Origin: Leptospiraceae bacterium UBA2033
Lineage (GTDB): Bacteria; Spirochaetota; Leptospiria; Leptospirales; Leptospiraceae
Direction: 5' to 3'
Length of the DNA stretch: 64,000 bases
Assembly (NCBI GenBank): GCA_002333425.1
Contig: DDBL01000097.1
Location: 47,253 to 111,252, forward strand
The notes under the pieces were generated by a model that saw nothing but the letters and a program-made list of their open reading frames with translations, searched no databases and was not told the DNA's origin. Made by a program: the position numbers and the translations under genes. This document shows, piece by piece, positions 54,714 to 63,293 of this stretch. Within the stretch, counting starts at the first letter, position 1. Every line of letters begins with the position of its first letter.

Positions 54714-55278
54714 ACAGATAATAGTTGTAAGTCGCAAGAGTCGTAGGATGAATCCAGTGGCTTTTCATTATTAGCTCTTCAATTACAATTTTAGATTTTA
54801 ATACGATTCCAAAGGCTAAATTCTTTTCGGTATTGGAAATCCAAGTTTGGAAATCCTTTTGCTTCATCGCATGATCAGATCCTAAAAAATCAGACAAATA
54901 CAGAATTTGATCTAAGAGGGAAAGATTTTCTCCACCTAAAGTATGATTTTGAATCGCAGATAAAATTTCTTCGTCGGCAAATTGGTATTTTTCTCTCAAA
55001 TAAAATACAGCGGAAAACGGGTGGTAGGCAGGCTCTGGCAAAGTAGAAAAATCAAACTGATTGCGATGAAAAATTTCCCTGTGAAAATCCTTTGTCTTTT
55101 GTTTGGTAATATCATGCAAGATTCCAGCAAGATAGGCTTTCCTAGGATTCGAGTATCCATGTAACTTGGAAAATTTTTCTGCCCAAATAGCAACCCGAAT
55201 CGAATGATCAAATCTAGAATGAGTCACTTCTTCAGGAACGATTTTTGTAAAGTATTCAATTTGGGCTTTTAAATCCAT
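54697..55278 (-). CDS. yqeK: HD-domain nucleotidase YqeK (Ap4A hydrolase, symmetrical)
   Basis: A 193-residue HD-domain protein. The metal ligands are in HSRFDHSIRVA, AYLAGILHDITK and HPFSAVFYLREKY with further His/Asp in AIQNHTLGGENLS. YqeK-type proteins hydrolyse diadenosine tetraphosphate to ADP, and they very often sit beside nadD, as here. The start overlaps the end of nadD by 23 bases, so the two are coupled. Confidence 0.9.
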   Translation of the reverse strand: MDLKAQIEYFTKIVPEEVTHSRFDHSIRVAIWAEKFSKLHGYSNPRKAYLAGILHDITKQKTKDFHREIFHRNQFDFSTLPEPAYHPFSAVFYLREKYQFADEEILSAIQNHTLGGENLSLLDQILYLSDFLGSDHAMKQKDFQTWISNTEKNLAFGIVLKSKIVIEELIMKSHWIHPTTLATYNYYLSSASI

Positions 55279-55855
55279 ATAACCCTTCTTTATTAATATA
55301 TTCTATAACTTTAGGTGTAAGAAATAATTTCCAATCAGAGTGAGGCAACCCTCGAATTTCCGATGAACTAGCTTTCACTTTGGAATTTTCCATAAATAAA
55401 ATACGATTGGAATATTCTATCAATTCTTCCGGCAAATTACTCTTATCCTCCATTTCTCGATCAAATACAAGTAACTTTGTAATTTCAAGAATCCGTTTAT
55501 ATTCTTTCCAAATAGAAAATTTTGCTATATTATCCACACCTATTAGAAAAAATATTTCTTCAGTAGGATACTTTAAGCGAATATACTCTAAAGTTTCAAT
55601 GGTATAACTAGTAGCTTTTTTTTGAATTTCGACTTCTTCTACAACTGTATTTGGAATAGAATTTTCCTCGATTAAAATTTGAAGCATCGTAATTACGTCA
55701 GTCTCTTTTACCCCCTTCTCTTTTTTAAAAGGAGAAATGTAGTTTGGAATTAAAATAAGACTTTTACTTTCTGGAAAAAACTTCCAGAAAGATTTTATAA
55801 CTCCCAGATGACCTAAATGAGGAGGATCAAAACTTCCACCAAAGATTCCAATCAT
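55256..55855 (-). CDS. nadD: Nicotinate-nucleotide adenylyltransferase
   Basis: A 199-residue NadD, which makes deamido-NAD from nicotinate mononucleotide and ATP. The signature GIFGGSFDPPHLGHLGV is at the N-terminus, and KASSSEIRG is the C-terminal ISSTxIR-type motif. FLIGVDNIAKFSIWKEY holds the substrate loop. Its start overlaps the proA stop (TAATG), and yqeK follows with a 23-base overlap. Confidence 0.95.
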   Translation of the reverse strand: MIGIFGGSFDPPHLGHLGVIKSFWKFFPESKSLILIPNYISPFKKEKGVKETDVITMLQILIEENSIPNTVVEEVEIQKKATSYTIETLEYIRLKYPTEEIFFLIGVDNIAKFSIWKEYKRILEITKLLVFDREMEDKSNLPEELIEYSNRILFMENSKVKASSSEIRGLPHSDWKLFLTPKVIEYINKEGLYGFKSPN

Positions 55856-57108
55856 TATCCTCTGACTTGTCCATCCCCACGTAAAATTGTCTTAGTCGTG
55901 GTTAAGTGAACTAATCCCATCGGACCTCTCACATGTAGTTTACCAGTAGAAATTCCAACTTCTGCGCCAAATCCGAATTCGCCTCCATCATGAAACCTAG
56001 TTGAACAATTTACAAATAAAGCAGCAGAGTCTAGCTGAGAAAGGAATTTCTCAATACTCTTATGGTCTTCTGAAAGAATTGCCTCGGAATGACCGGAAGA
56101 ATATTTTTCAATAAACACAATTGCTTCTTCTAAATTAGAAACCATCTTAGCCGATAAACGCAAATCTAAAAATTCAAGCGCATAATCATCATCAGTCGCA
56201 AGCCTAGCATCTGGAAAAATTTGTAAAAGTGAATTGTCTAGTAATAAATCTACTCCCTTGGCTTTTAAGGCAGTAAATAACTCTTTTGTTTTAGGAAAGT
56301 CTTTGTGGATAATAATATTTTCTACTGCATTACAAACTCCCGGGCGCTGTGTTTTAGCGTTTAACAATATATTTACCGCTTTATCAAAATCGGCAGATGC
56401 ATCTACGAAGATATTACAAACTCCTTTGTCATGTTTTACAACTGGAATTTTTGAATTCTCAGTCACAAAACTAATCAGCCCCTCCCCACCTCTTGGAACT
56501 ACAATATCAATTTCTTTGTCTTTTTTTAGAAGGGAAACGATATGCGATCTATCAGTCTTATCTACAAATAACACTGCATCTTCTGTGATATTTTTTTGTT
56601 TCAGAACACTTCTAAAAATTCCAATTAATACAAGGTTAGAATGAATCGCCTCACTTCCCCCACGAAGAATTGCAACGTTCCCTGACTTAAAGGAAAGTGC
56701 GCCGACATCAATCGTTACATTCGGACGAGATTCATAAATTACTAGAACCACACCTAGTGGAACACGTTTACTCACAAGTTCAACTCCATTTGGAAGATGC
56801 ACTCCACGAACTACTTCTCCAATTGGATCTGGTAGGGATGCAATTTCCAAAACAGAATTAGCAAGAGACTCAATTCGTTTTTCATTTAACAATAGGCGAT
56901 CTAGGAGGGCTGGGCTTAGATTTTTTTCTTTTCCTGCTTCTATATCCTTAGCATTTTCTTTTATGATAGATTCTTTATTTTTCAGTAATTCTTCTGCTAA
57001 AAGTTTTAAGACATCATTCTTAATACTAGTTTTTAAAGTGCGGATTTCTCGTTTTGCCCCACTTGCTCGTTTAGCAATATTATCTGTATATTCTACTGAT
57101 TCATTCAT
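55855..57108 (-). CDS. proA: Gamma-glutamyl phosphate reductase
   Basis: A 417-residue ProA, the second enzyme of proline synthesis. The catalytic Cys is in [15 protein letters not shown], the NADPH region includes [27 protein letters not shown] and [12 protein letters not shown], and the C-terminus [20 protein letters not shown] is diagnostic. Length is normal. No proB is next to it. It forms an operon with nadD and yqeK and begins 2 bases after the stop of a hypothetical gene. Confidence 0.95.
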   Translation of the reverse strand: MNESVEYTDNIAKRASGAKREIRTLKTSIKNDVLKLLAEELLKNKESIIKENAKDIEAGKEKNLSPALLDRLLLNEKRIESLANSVLEIASLPDPIGEVVRGVHLPNGVELVSKRVPLGVVLVIYESRPNVTIDVGALSFKSGNVAILRGGSEAIHSNLVLIGIFRSVLKQKNITEDAVLFVDKTDRSHIVSLLKKDKEIDIVVPRGGEGLISFVTENSKIPVVKHDKGVCNIFVDASADFDKAVNILLNAKTQRPGVCNAVENIIIHKDFPKTKELFTALKAKGVDLLLDNSLLQIFPDARLATDDDYALEFLDLRLSAKMVSNLEEAIVFIEKYSSGHSEAILSEDHKSIEKFLSQLDSAALFVNCSTRFHDGGEFGFGAEVGISTGKLHVRGPMGLVHLTTTKTILRGDGQVRG

Positions 57109-57110
57109 AG

Positions 57111-57731
57111 TTAAATTCCTTCTTCTAGATTATAGATTTTTTTAGTGGCGTAGGCAATACTTCTAGTTTCAATATAAGAAGTAAATGCAGATAAAAATGT
57201 ATTTAAAAATGTCTGGGTAATACTAAGTTGCCCCACAGGAGTATTATCCAGAAGATGGGAAATTGTTTTATATAAAGAATCTCTTACTAAAAGATTCGAC
57301 GTGGTTAACGCACCGTTTACCACTTTATCATTTACTTCTAAAAAGGAATGATTTTCTTTATCAATTCCAGAAAGACATCTTAAAAAATTTTCTTCGTCAG
57401 GAATGATTTCTTTTTCTTTTAATAAATTAAAAATCATTTCTGCTTGAATTCTATTATTTAAAAAATACTCAATCGCAAGAGCAGGAATCATAAATTTTCC
57501 ATGAAAAAAAGAAGAAAAAAATGAGATAGATGCAGTTTGTAAAGAAGCCACTTCCACAATAAATTCAGGATCATCCAAAAAAGGCAGCTTTCCTCTAGGA
57601 GGATTTTCAGCCATATGATAGTAACCGCTTGTAAATAAAATGAAATCATTCAGAGATTTAAAGAAAAAATCTCCCATATCCTGTAAGTTATCTACTGGAG
57701 CTGCATCATTTATACTTGTTGTTTCTTGCAT
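57111..57731 (-). CDS. Hypothetical helical protein in the proA operon
   Basis: A 206-residue cytoplasmic protein, mainly helical, with hydrophobic segments such as [20 protein letters not shown] and [16 protein letters not shown] do not recognise a family. Its stop lies 2 bases before the proA start, so it is probably the first gene of the proA-nadD-yqeK operon. The promoter would lie in the 100-base divergent gap shared with the radical SAM gene. Confidence 0.6.
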   Translation of the reverse strand: MQETTSINDAAPVDNLQDMGDFFFKSLNDFILFTSGYYHMAENPPRGKLPFLDDPEFIVEVASLQTASISFFSSFFHGKFMIPALAIEYFLNNRIQAEMIFNLLKEKEIIPDEENFLRCLSGIDKENHSFLEVNDKVVNGALTTSNLLVRDSLYKTISHLLDNTPVGQLSITQTFLNTFLSAFTSYIETRSIAYATKKIYNLEEGI

Positions 57732-57830
57732 TCTTGTAACCGATTTCTAGGTTTTAATTACTAACAAAAAAATAAACTAGAAAATAATTCTCGCTTGCAT
57801 TGTAGGGAATCGAAAAAAGTCTAAATCTGT

Positions 57831-59156
57831 ATGGCAACTATTGATATTAAAAACCCAAAACAAAGACAAATTTCTACCATTGCACTTCTTGAGCAAATGG
57901 AGAAACAATACAAGAATATTCCCATGGAAGCAATTCTAAAACAAGACGTGCTTCGAATCGGAATTAATTTTTCGCCTGAATCCCTCACTGGATCTGAGTT
58001 CAAATCCAAAGACTATTTTATTTTTTCGTTCGATCATATTCCTGTTGCAGACATGGAAAAAGGAATCGCTTACAAAACTCCAGAAGAAATCAAAGTAACC
58101 GGTGGGTATTTTAATTTACTCCCTACTGTCATTTCTACTCGCAACAATCCTGAGTCTCCGTATGTCGTTCGTTTGTTTGAAAACAAACCATGTCTTTACA
58201 TCGGCGAAATTAACTTGGGCAATTTGGAATTTCCCCCTATCCCAAGTTGGTACAAACACAAAACTAAAAGCGGAAAAATTCCTGGCGAAATTGCTCCTGT
58301 GATTGAGTGGGGTTATCTCATTTATCTCACCGTGTTTCGGAATTGTCAATACTTTGGGAAAGAAGAAGAGTGCGCATACTGCGATATTAACCACAACTAC
58401 CGACAACAAAAAAATGCAGGTCGACCTTATACAGGTGTGAAAGACATAGAAGACATCATCGAAGTGATGAGCTGGATCGACAAAGAAGACCAAGTTGCCA
58501 AAGTCTATACCATCACCGGCGGTTCGGTGTTAACCTCACTCAAGAAAAAAAATGAAGTTGATTTCTACTTAGAATATCCAACCGAAATCGAAAAAAATTT
58601 CCCAGGAAGATGGATGGGAAAACTGGTCGCACAAGCATTTGAAAAAGAAGATTGTAAAAAGTTTGCCGACGCAGGAATCAAAGTCTATCATCCAAACTAC
58701 GAAGTATGGGATCCGAATCTATTTGATAAAATCTGTCCGGGTAAAGCTTCTTGGATCGGGCGGGAAACATGGATTAGGCGCATCGTTGACTCTGCTGAAG
58801 TGTTCGGTCCGTCTCACGTCATTCCAAACTTTGTTGGTGGAGTCGAACTTTCTGAGCCTTACGGTTTCGCAACAGTTGCCGAAGCAGTCAAGTCAACTGG
58901 AGAAGGTTTAGATTTTTTTATGTCCAAAGGAATCATGCCTCGTTTTACAGCTTGGTGTCCTGAGCCTTACACTACTCTCGGAACACAAGCAGGTCCTCCA
59001 CTTGAATATTTCTGCGAGTTACTTACTGTTTGGAAAAATACTTTTGAGAAATACAACTTACCAGTGCCACCCGGATACGGTGAGCCAGGTCCCGGCAAAG
59101 CGGTGTTTTCCGTTTCTGCTTTTATGGATGTGATTGGTTATAAGGGAAGAGCTTAA
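57831..59156 (+). CDS. Radical SAM protein with CX8CX2C cluster motif
   Basis: A 441-residue protein. Cys172, Cys181 and Cys184 (NCQYFGKEEECAYCDIN) give a C-x8-C-x2-C arrangement instead of the usual C-x3-C-x2-C, and TITGGSVLTS near 225 supplies the SAM-binding GG. The first 150 residues (INFSPESLTGSEFKSKDYF) and the C-terminal part (WCPEPYTTLGTQAGPPLEYF) have no family I know. No carrier protein or modification partner lies beside it. The reaction is unknown. It shares its TTAA stop tetranucleotide with the convergent nucleosidase gene. Confidence 0.85.
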   Translation: MATIDIKNPKQRQISTIALLEQMEKQYKNIPMEAILKQDVLRIGINFSPESLTGSEFKSKDYFIFSFDHIPVADMEKGIAYKTPEEIKVTGGYFNLLPTVISTRNNPESPYVVRLFENKPCLYIGEINLGNLEFPPIPSWYKHKTKSGKIPGEIAPVIEWGYLIYLTVFRNCQYFGKEEECAYCDINHNYRQQKNAGRPYTGVKDIEDIIEVMSWIDKEDQVAKVYTITGGSVLTSLKKKNEVDFYLEYPTEIEKNFPGRWMGKLVAQAFEKEDCKKFADAGIKVYHPNYEVWDPNLFDKICPGKASWIGRETWIRRIVDSAEVFGPSHVIPNFVGGVELSEPYGFATVAEAVKSTGEGLDFFMSKGIMPRFTAWCPEPYTTLGTQAGPPLEYFCELLTVWKNTFEKYNLPVPPGYGEPGPGKAVFSVSAFMDVIGYKGRA

Positions 59157-59773
59157 AGTATAAACTTCAAAATTTCTTTTTGTAGAATGTTGGAACCATG
59201 ACGCCAGTTTTGGTTCCAGTCTATACTACCGTTAGCCCCTACATAGTTTGTAACATAGTAAAATGCGGTAAACGGAATAGATAAACGTGTCGCGACATAG
59301 GCAATGGGAAATGCTTCCATATTTTCTACATCCACATCATAAAGAGAATCTACAAGCTCTTCCATGGTAAGATCGACTAGGGTGACGTAGTTGGTTGAAT
59401 TAGAAATTGCCTCTGGTAATTTCTGATTTTTAATCAATGGTGTAAATCTGGAATCGGCATCGGTTAATATGTGTTTGCCAATGACATCTGGAACTTTAAC
59501 CATCCCTTTTACCTCAGCAATATCTTTATAAACAAATTTATTAGAATAAACAATTTCTCCGATTTGCCTTTTGGAATGTCTGTATGCTCCCGCAGAGCCT
59601 AAGAACACAATCGATTTAATATCTTTCATCTTTGAGAGGTATCTTTGTAAATTAAAAAGTGTATCAAAAAAGCCAACACCTGTATTGTAGACTTTGAGAC
59701 TGGCATACTTCGCCAAATGGTCAGTTTCCCCTTCAAATGCTCCACAAAATAAAATATTACTCAGGTCTTGCAT
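59153..59773 (-). CDS. Nucleoside phosphorylase-superfamily protein (MTA/SAH nucleosidase-like)
   Basis: A 206-residue member of the PNP/UDP phosphorylase superfamily. The substrate-binding motif VFLGSAGAYRH and DVENMEAFPIAYVATRLSIP, with the catalytic Glu, resemble 5'-methylthioadenosine/S-adenosylhomocysteine nucleosidases, but the protein is short (usual about 230) and lacks the typical N-terminal AMxxE start. It might also be a futalosine-type hydrolase. It overlaps mutS by one base (TAATG), so it is expressed after mutS. Confidence 0.8.
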   Translation of the reverse strand: MQDLSNILFCGAFEGETDHLAKYASLKVYNTGVGFFDTLFNLQRYLSKMKDIKSIVFLGSAGAYRHSKRQIGEIVYSNKFVYKDIAEVKGMVKVPDVIGKHILTDADSRFTPLIKNQKLPEAISNSTNYVTLVDLTMEELVDSLYDVDVENMEAFPIAYVATRLSIPFTAFYYVTNYVGANGSIDWNQNWRHGSNILQKEILKFIL

Positions 59774-62313
59774 TACACACCCCTCGTATATTTCTTCAAT
59801 TCATTTAAAATTTGTAATGCTTCTATCGGAGTAATAGTTTCAATCTGAATTTTTTCTAACTCGCGGATAATCTTTGTTTGTCGTAAGTCTTTTTCGGTCT
59901 CCTTTGGAAAAAGGGAAGGTTCTTCTACTGGTTTTAATTTAATTTCTTTTCGTTTAGATTCAAGTCCTTCTAATAGAATTTTCGCTCGCTCGATAATTTC
60001 TTCAGGAACTCCAGCAAGCTTAGCCACATAAATCCCGAAAGATTTTTTTGCCTTACCCATTTTTACTTTCTTTAAAAAAATAATATCTTCGTTGTCCTCA
60101 ACCGTATCCATATAGAGATTAAAAATTCCAGATTCTTTTTCTAGTTGAGTCAACTCATGGTAATGCGTAGCAAAAATAGTTTTAGTCTTTACTTGGTTTC
60201 CTGTAGACAAATACTCTAAGATAGACCAGGCAAGACTCATTCCATCATAAGTAGAAGTTCCACGCCCTATTTCGTCAAATAATACAAGGCTATTTGGAGT
60301 TTTATTTTTTAGAATATGAGCAGTTTCTTTCATTTCAACATAAAAAGTAGACTGACCCGTAGTGATATCATCTCCAGATCCAATTCGGGTAAATAGCTTA
60401 TCTACAATAGAAAGATTTGCTTTTTTGGCAGGGATATAAGAACCCATTTGAAACAGTATCTGGCAAAGAGCGATTTGCCGCATATAAGTCGACTTACCTG
60501 CCATGTTTGGACCTGTGAGAATTGCAATAGCGGAATTGGTTCGATTGAGATACACATCATTACCCACAAATCTCTCGCCTATCTTCATAAATTTTTCGAT
60601 TACAGGATGACGCGCTTCGATTAAAGTAAGTTCGCCTTTTTCATTTAAGTCAGCTTTTGTCCAATTGTATTCATCCTTACAAGTAGAAAGAGAGAGTATA
60701 TAATCCAATTGACCAATCTCTTTTGAAAGAGCAATGAAGCTATGAAATTCTTTTAGAACTTCTAACATCATTTTATCAAATTCTTCTTTCTCGATAGACT
60801 GAATGATTTCGTCGGCTTCTAAAATCGTTCGTTCAATATCTTCTAATTCAGGAAAGGTAAATCTTTCTGAGGTAACAAGCGTTTGTTTCTTTTGATAGCG
60901 GCTTGGGGCTAATTCTGAGTCCTTTCTAGATAACTCTACATAGAACCCTACTACTTTATTGTAGCGAATTTTCAGCGTATTTAACGAGAGCGCCTTACGC
61001 TCCTTATCCTCTAGCGCAATGATCCAGTCTTTTCCTTTTGTCTTTGCCTCACGTGCTTTGTCTAAGTCAGTGTTAAACCCTGACTTTAAGAAAGCACCTT
61101 CGCCACCTAAAATCGGCGGAAGTTCGTTTTCGGAAAGTCTTTCTGAAATAAAATTAAACACAGAGTCTAACTTTTTTTCAGGAATCGTAAACTTATAGTC
61201 GATTGTTTTTAATACAGATTGAATTGTTTTTGTTATTTCGATGGTTCTAAGAATTGTTTTAAAGTCTCGAGGTAAACCTTTGCCACCTCTAAACCTAGAT
61301 ATAATTCGCTCTATGTCTGCAAATTCAGAAAGTTCCTCGATTAGTTTTGTTTTGATTTTTTTATTTTCATCTAGAATTTTAATCTGACTCCAAATCAATT
61401 CTAAAGCAGACGTACTTTTAGTCGGGAAAAGAATTTTGTTTTTTAAAACTCTTTTTCCAATTCCAGTTTGGCATTTATTTAGAACTGTAAATAGAGAGTG
61501 ATGTTTACTTGCTTCATTTTGGTTTTCGATTAAGTCTAGATTTCGAACAGTGTCTTCATCTAATTCCATGTAATCGCTATCATCCATGATGATTGGATTT
61601 TTAAATTCAAAACTACTCTTTTTAAAATTCCTGTCGATGATATGTTGAATTAAGATCTCTAGTTTTGAAAATTTTAACTCTTTATTTGTCTTAGCAAAAT
61701 CAATTTCTTTTTTTTCTAGAATTGTATTTACACAAATTTCATCGAAGTGAAAATTTTTCCAATACTCTTCTTCTTCTTTTAGAAGCATAATTTCTTTTGG
61801 GTCAAATTTTCGAATCGTAGCAAATAAATCTTCTTTTGCCTCTCTAGTAAAACTAAAATAATACAAATCGCCTGTAGAAATATCCGCAAAAGCAACTAAA
61901 ATTTGTTTTAGATCAAAAGCAAATACGGCAAAGTAATTATTATTGTAAGAGCCAATTAGATTTTCTTCTATTACCGTTCCTGGAGTTACAATTCGCACCA
62001 CTTCTCTTTGTAATAGTTTTACATTTGGATCGTCTGATTTAATTTGTTCGCAGATAACTACTTTTTTTCTAGCACCTATGAGTCTTGAGATATAACTTTC
62101 TGTTGCGTGGTAAGGAATTCCACACATTGGAATTTGATTTTGTCTTTTAGTGAGCGCAATATCTAAAATAGCCGACGCAGTGATTGCATCCTCCATAAAC
62201 ATTTCATAAAAATCCCCCATGCGGAAAAATACAATTCCGTCAGGATGTTTTGCTTTGATTTCTGCAAATTGTTTCATTGCAGGTGTTGTTAATGGATCAG
62301 ATTCTTTTTGCAT
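59773..62313 (-). CDS. mutS: DNA mismatch repair protein MutS
   Basis: An 846-residue MutS. The mismatch-binding domain starts with FFRMGDFYEMF (Phe-x-Glu motif), the core and clamp domains follow, and the ATPase has TGPNMAGKSTYMRQIAL, the DEIGRGTSTYDG Walker B block and a helix-turn-helix C-terminus (VAKLAGVPEEIIERAK). Length is normal. Its start overlaps trpF by 17 bases and the nucleosidase follows with a one-base overlap, so the three genes form an operon. Confidence 0.96.
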   Translation of the reverse strand: MQKESDPLTTPAMKQFAEIKAKHPDGIVFFRMGDFYEMFMEDAITASAILDIALTKRQNQIPMCGIPYHATESYISRLIGARKKVVICEQIKSDDPNVKLLQREVVRIVTPGTVIEENLIGSYNNNYFAVFAFDLKQILVAFADISTGDLYYFSFTREAKEDLFATIRKFDPKEIMLLKEEEEYWKNFHFDEICVNTILEKKEIDFAKTNKELKFSKLEILIQHIIDRNFKKSSFEFKNPIIMDDSDYMELDEDTVRNLDLIENQNEASKHHSLFTVLNKCQTGIGKRVLKNKILFPTKSTSALELIWSQIKILDENKKIKTKLIEELSEFADIERIISRFRGGKGLPRDFKTILRTIEITKTIQSVLKTIDYKFTIPEKKLDSVFNFISERLSENELPPILGGEGAFLKSGFNTDLDKAREAKTKGKDWIIALEDKERKALSLNTLKIRYNKVVGFYVELSRKDSELAPSRYQKKQTLVTSERFTFPELEDIERTILEADEIIQSIEKEEFDKMMLEVLKEFHSFIALSKEIGQLDYILSLSTCKDEYNWTKADLNEKGELTLIEARHPVIEKFMKIGERFVGNDVYLNRTNSAIAILTGPNMAGKSTYMRQIALCQILFQMGSYIPAKKANLSIVDKLFTRIGSGDDITTGQSTFYVEMKETAHILKNKTPNSLVLFDEIGRGTSTYDGMSLAWSILEYLSTGNQVKTKTIFATHYHELTQLEKESGIFNLYMDTVEDNEDIIFLKKVKMGKAKKSFGIYVAKLAGVPEEIIERAKILLEGLESKRKEIKLKPVEEPSLFPKETEKDLRQTKIIRELEKIQIETITPIEALQILNELKKYTRGV

Positions 62314-62926
62314 TTTTGATAAATTCTTCTATTAGTTTTGTATCTTTTTCGCCAGGGCTAGATTCAACGCCAGACGCCACATCAACGCCAAATGGTTGTA
62401 AAACGCTAATCGCTTCTCTTACATTGAAAGGATTTAACCCGCCGGCGAGCAGATACTTTCGATTAACCGACTTGGCATTTTCCCAGGGAAATACATTTCC
62501 ACTTCCCCCACCCAAACCTTCTTTATAACTATCTAGTATGATAAGTTCAGTATTGTATTTTTCTAAGTCTTTGTCTGAGACTTTTTCTCTAACAGAAATT
62601 TGTGGAATTACTTTTTTATGTAATTTTTTTATGGTATCGAAATGTATTGTCTCATCGTGGGTAACAAATTGCACAAAGTCAAACGGAATTTCTTCTAGCG
62701 TCTTTTGGATTTCAGCTAGCGAATTTTTATAAAACAATCCAACCACTGACAAGGCTTTGCTATTTCGCTTCTCAAGTTCATTGTAGATAGAAACCGCATC
62801 TGCTAAACCTACCTTGCGTTTACTTTCAGGGGAGAAATTTAGCCCAATAAAATCAGCACCTGACTCCAATGCAGAAAGAGCTACATCCAAAGTTTTGATC
62901 CCACAGATTTTTACTTGCACAGTCAT
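62297..62926 (-). CDS. trpF: Phosphoribosylanthranilate isomerase
   Basis: A 209-residue TrpF of tryptophan synthesis. The active-site Cys is in VKICGIKTLDVAL, FIGLNFSPESKR follows, and the second phosphate site and catalytic Asp are in LILDSYKEGLGGGSGNVF, LLAGGLNPFNV and GVDVASGVESSPGEKD. Length is normal. It lies before mutS, 42 kb from trpC, so the trp genes are scattered. The ATG lacks a strong ribosome binding site. Confidence 0.95.
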   Translation of the reverse strand: MTVQVKICGIKTLDVALSALESGADFIGLNFSPESKRKVGLADAVSIYNELEKRNSKALSVVGLFYKNSLAEIQKTLEEIPFDFVQFVTHDETIHFDTIKKLHKKVIPQISVREKVSDKDLEKYNTELIILDSYKEGLGGGSGNVFPWENAKSVNRKYLLAGGLNPFNVREAISVLQPFGVDVASGVESSPGEKDTKLIEEFIKNAKRI

Positions 62927-63008
62927 TTAGGAAACATTGTAGCCAATGCGTTTAGAGACAAGTTTTTTAGAGTTGATAGACTTTTTTTGTAACTCTCAGA
63001 AGAATATT

Positions 63009-63201
63009 CTGCCACGGAGGCACGGAGACGCAGAGAAATCTAAAGAGATTCAATTTCTCAGAATATAACCTGTTTCGTTAATTGAGGCTTATTGTTTGCT
63101 ATTATGACACAAAAATTGAATTCAAATTTTGCATCAGCTCTCTTTAGCATGACGCATTGGCACAACTCAAAAATCTCTGTGACTCAGTGCCTCTGTGGCA
63201 A
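63009..63201. repeat. Dispersed inverted repeat, copy F
   Basis: The left arm GCCACGGAGGCACGGAGACG (63011-63036, then CAGAGA) and the right arm (63171-63201, complement GCCACAGAGGCACTGAGTCA then CAGAGATTTT) are inverted copies with an unrelated 130-base centre. It is the best-kept member of the GGCACGGAG type. It fills the space between trpF and the FecR lipoprotein; nothing else is seen in 62927-63293 apart from a possible promoter after 63205. Confidence 0.75.
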
Positions 63202-63293
63202 ACGCACTGAGTAGTTACCTTTTTTTAAAATAGTTGTAGTTATAGGAACGGTTGGAATATGTAGAAATATATTTCAGTCTTTGGAGCTTATTT

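Noticed and set aside
15385..63201. A CRISPR array, considered because of the repeated words
   Set aside because: The repeats are inverted pairs, far apart and between genes. There is no regular spacing and no cas gene.
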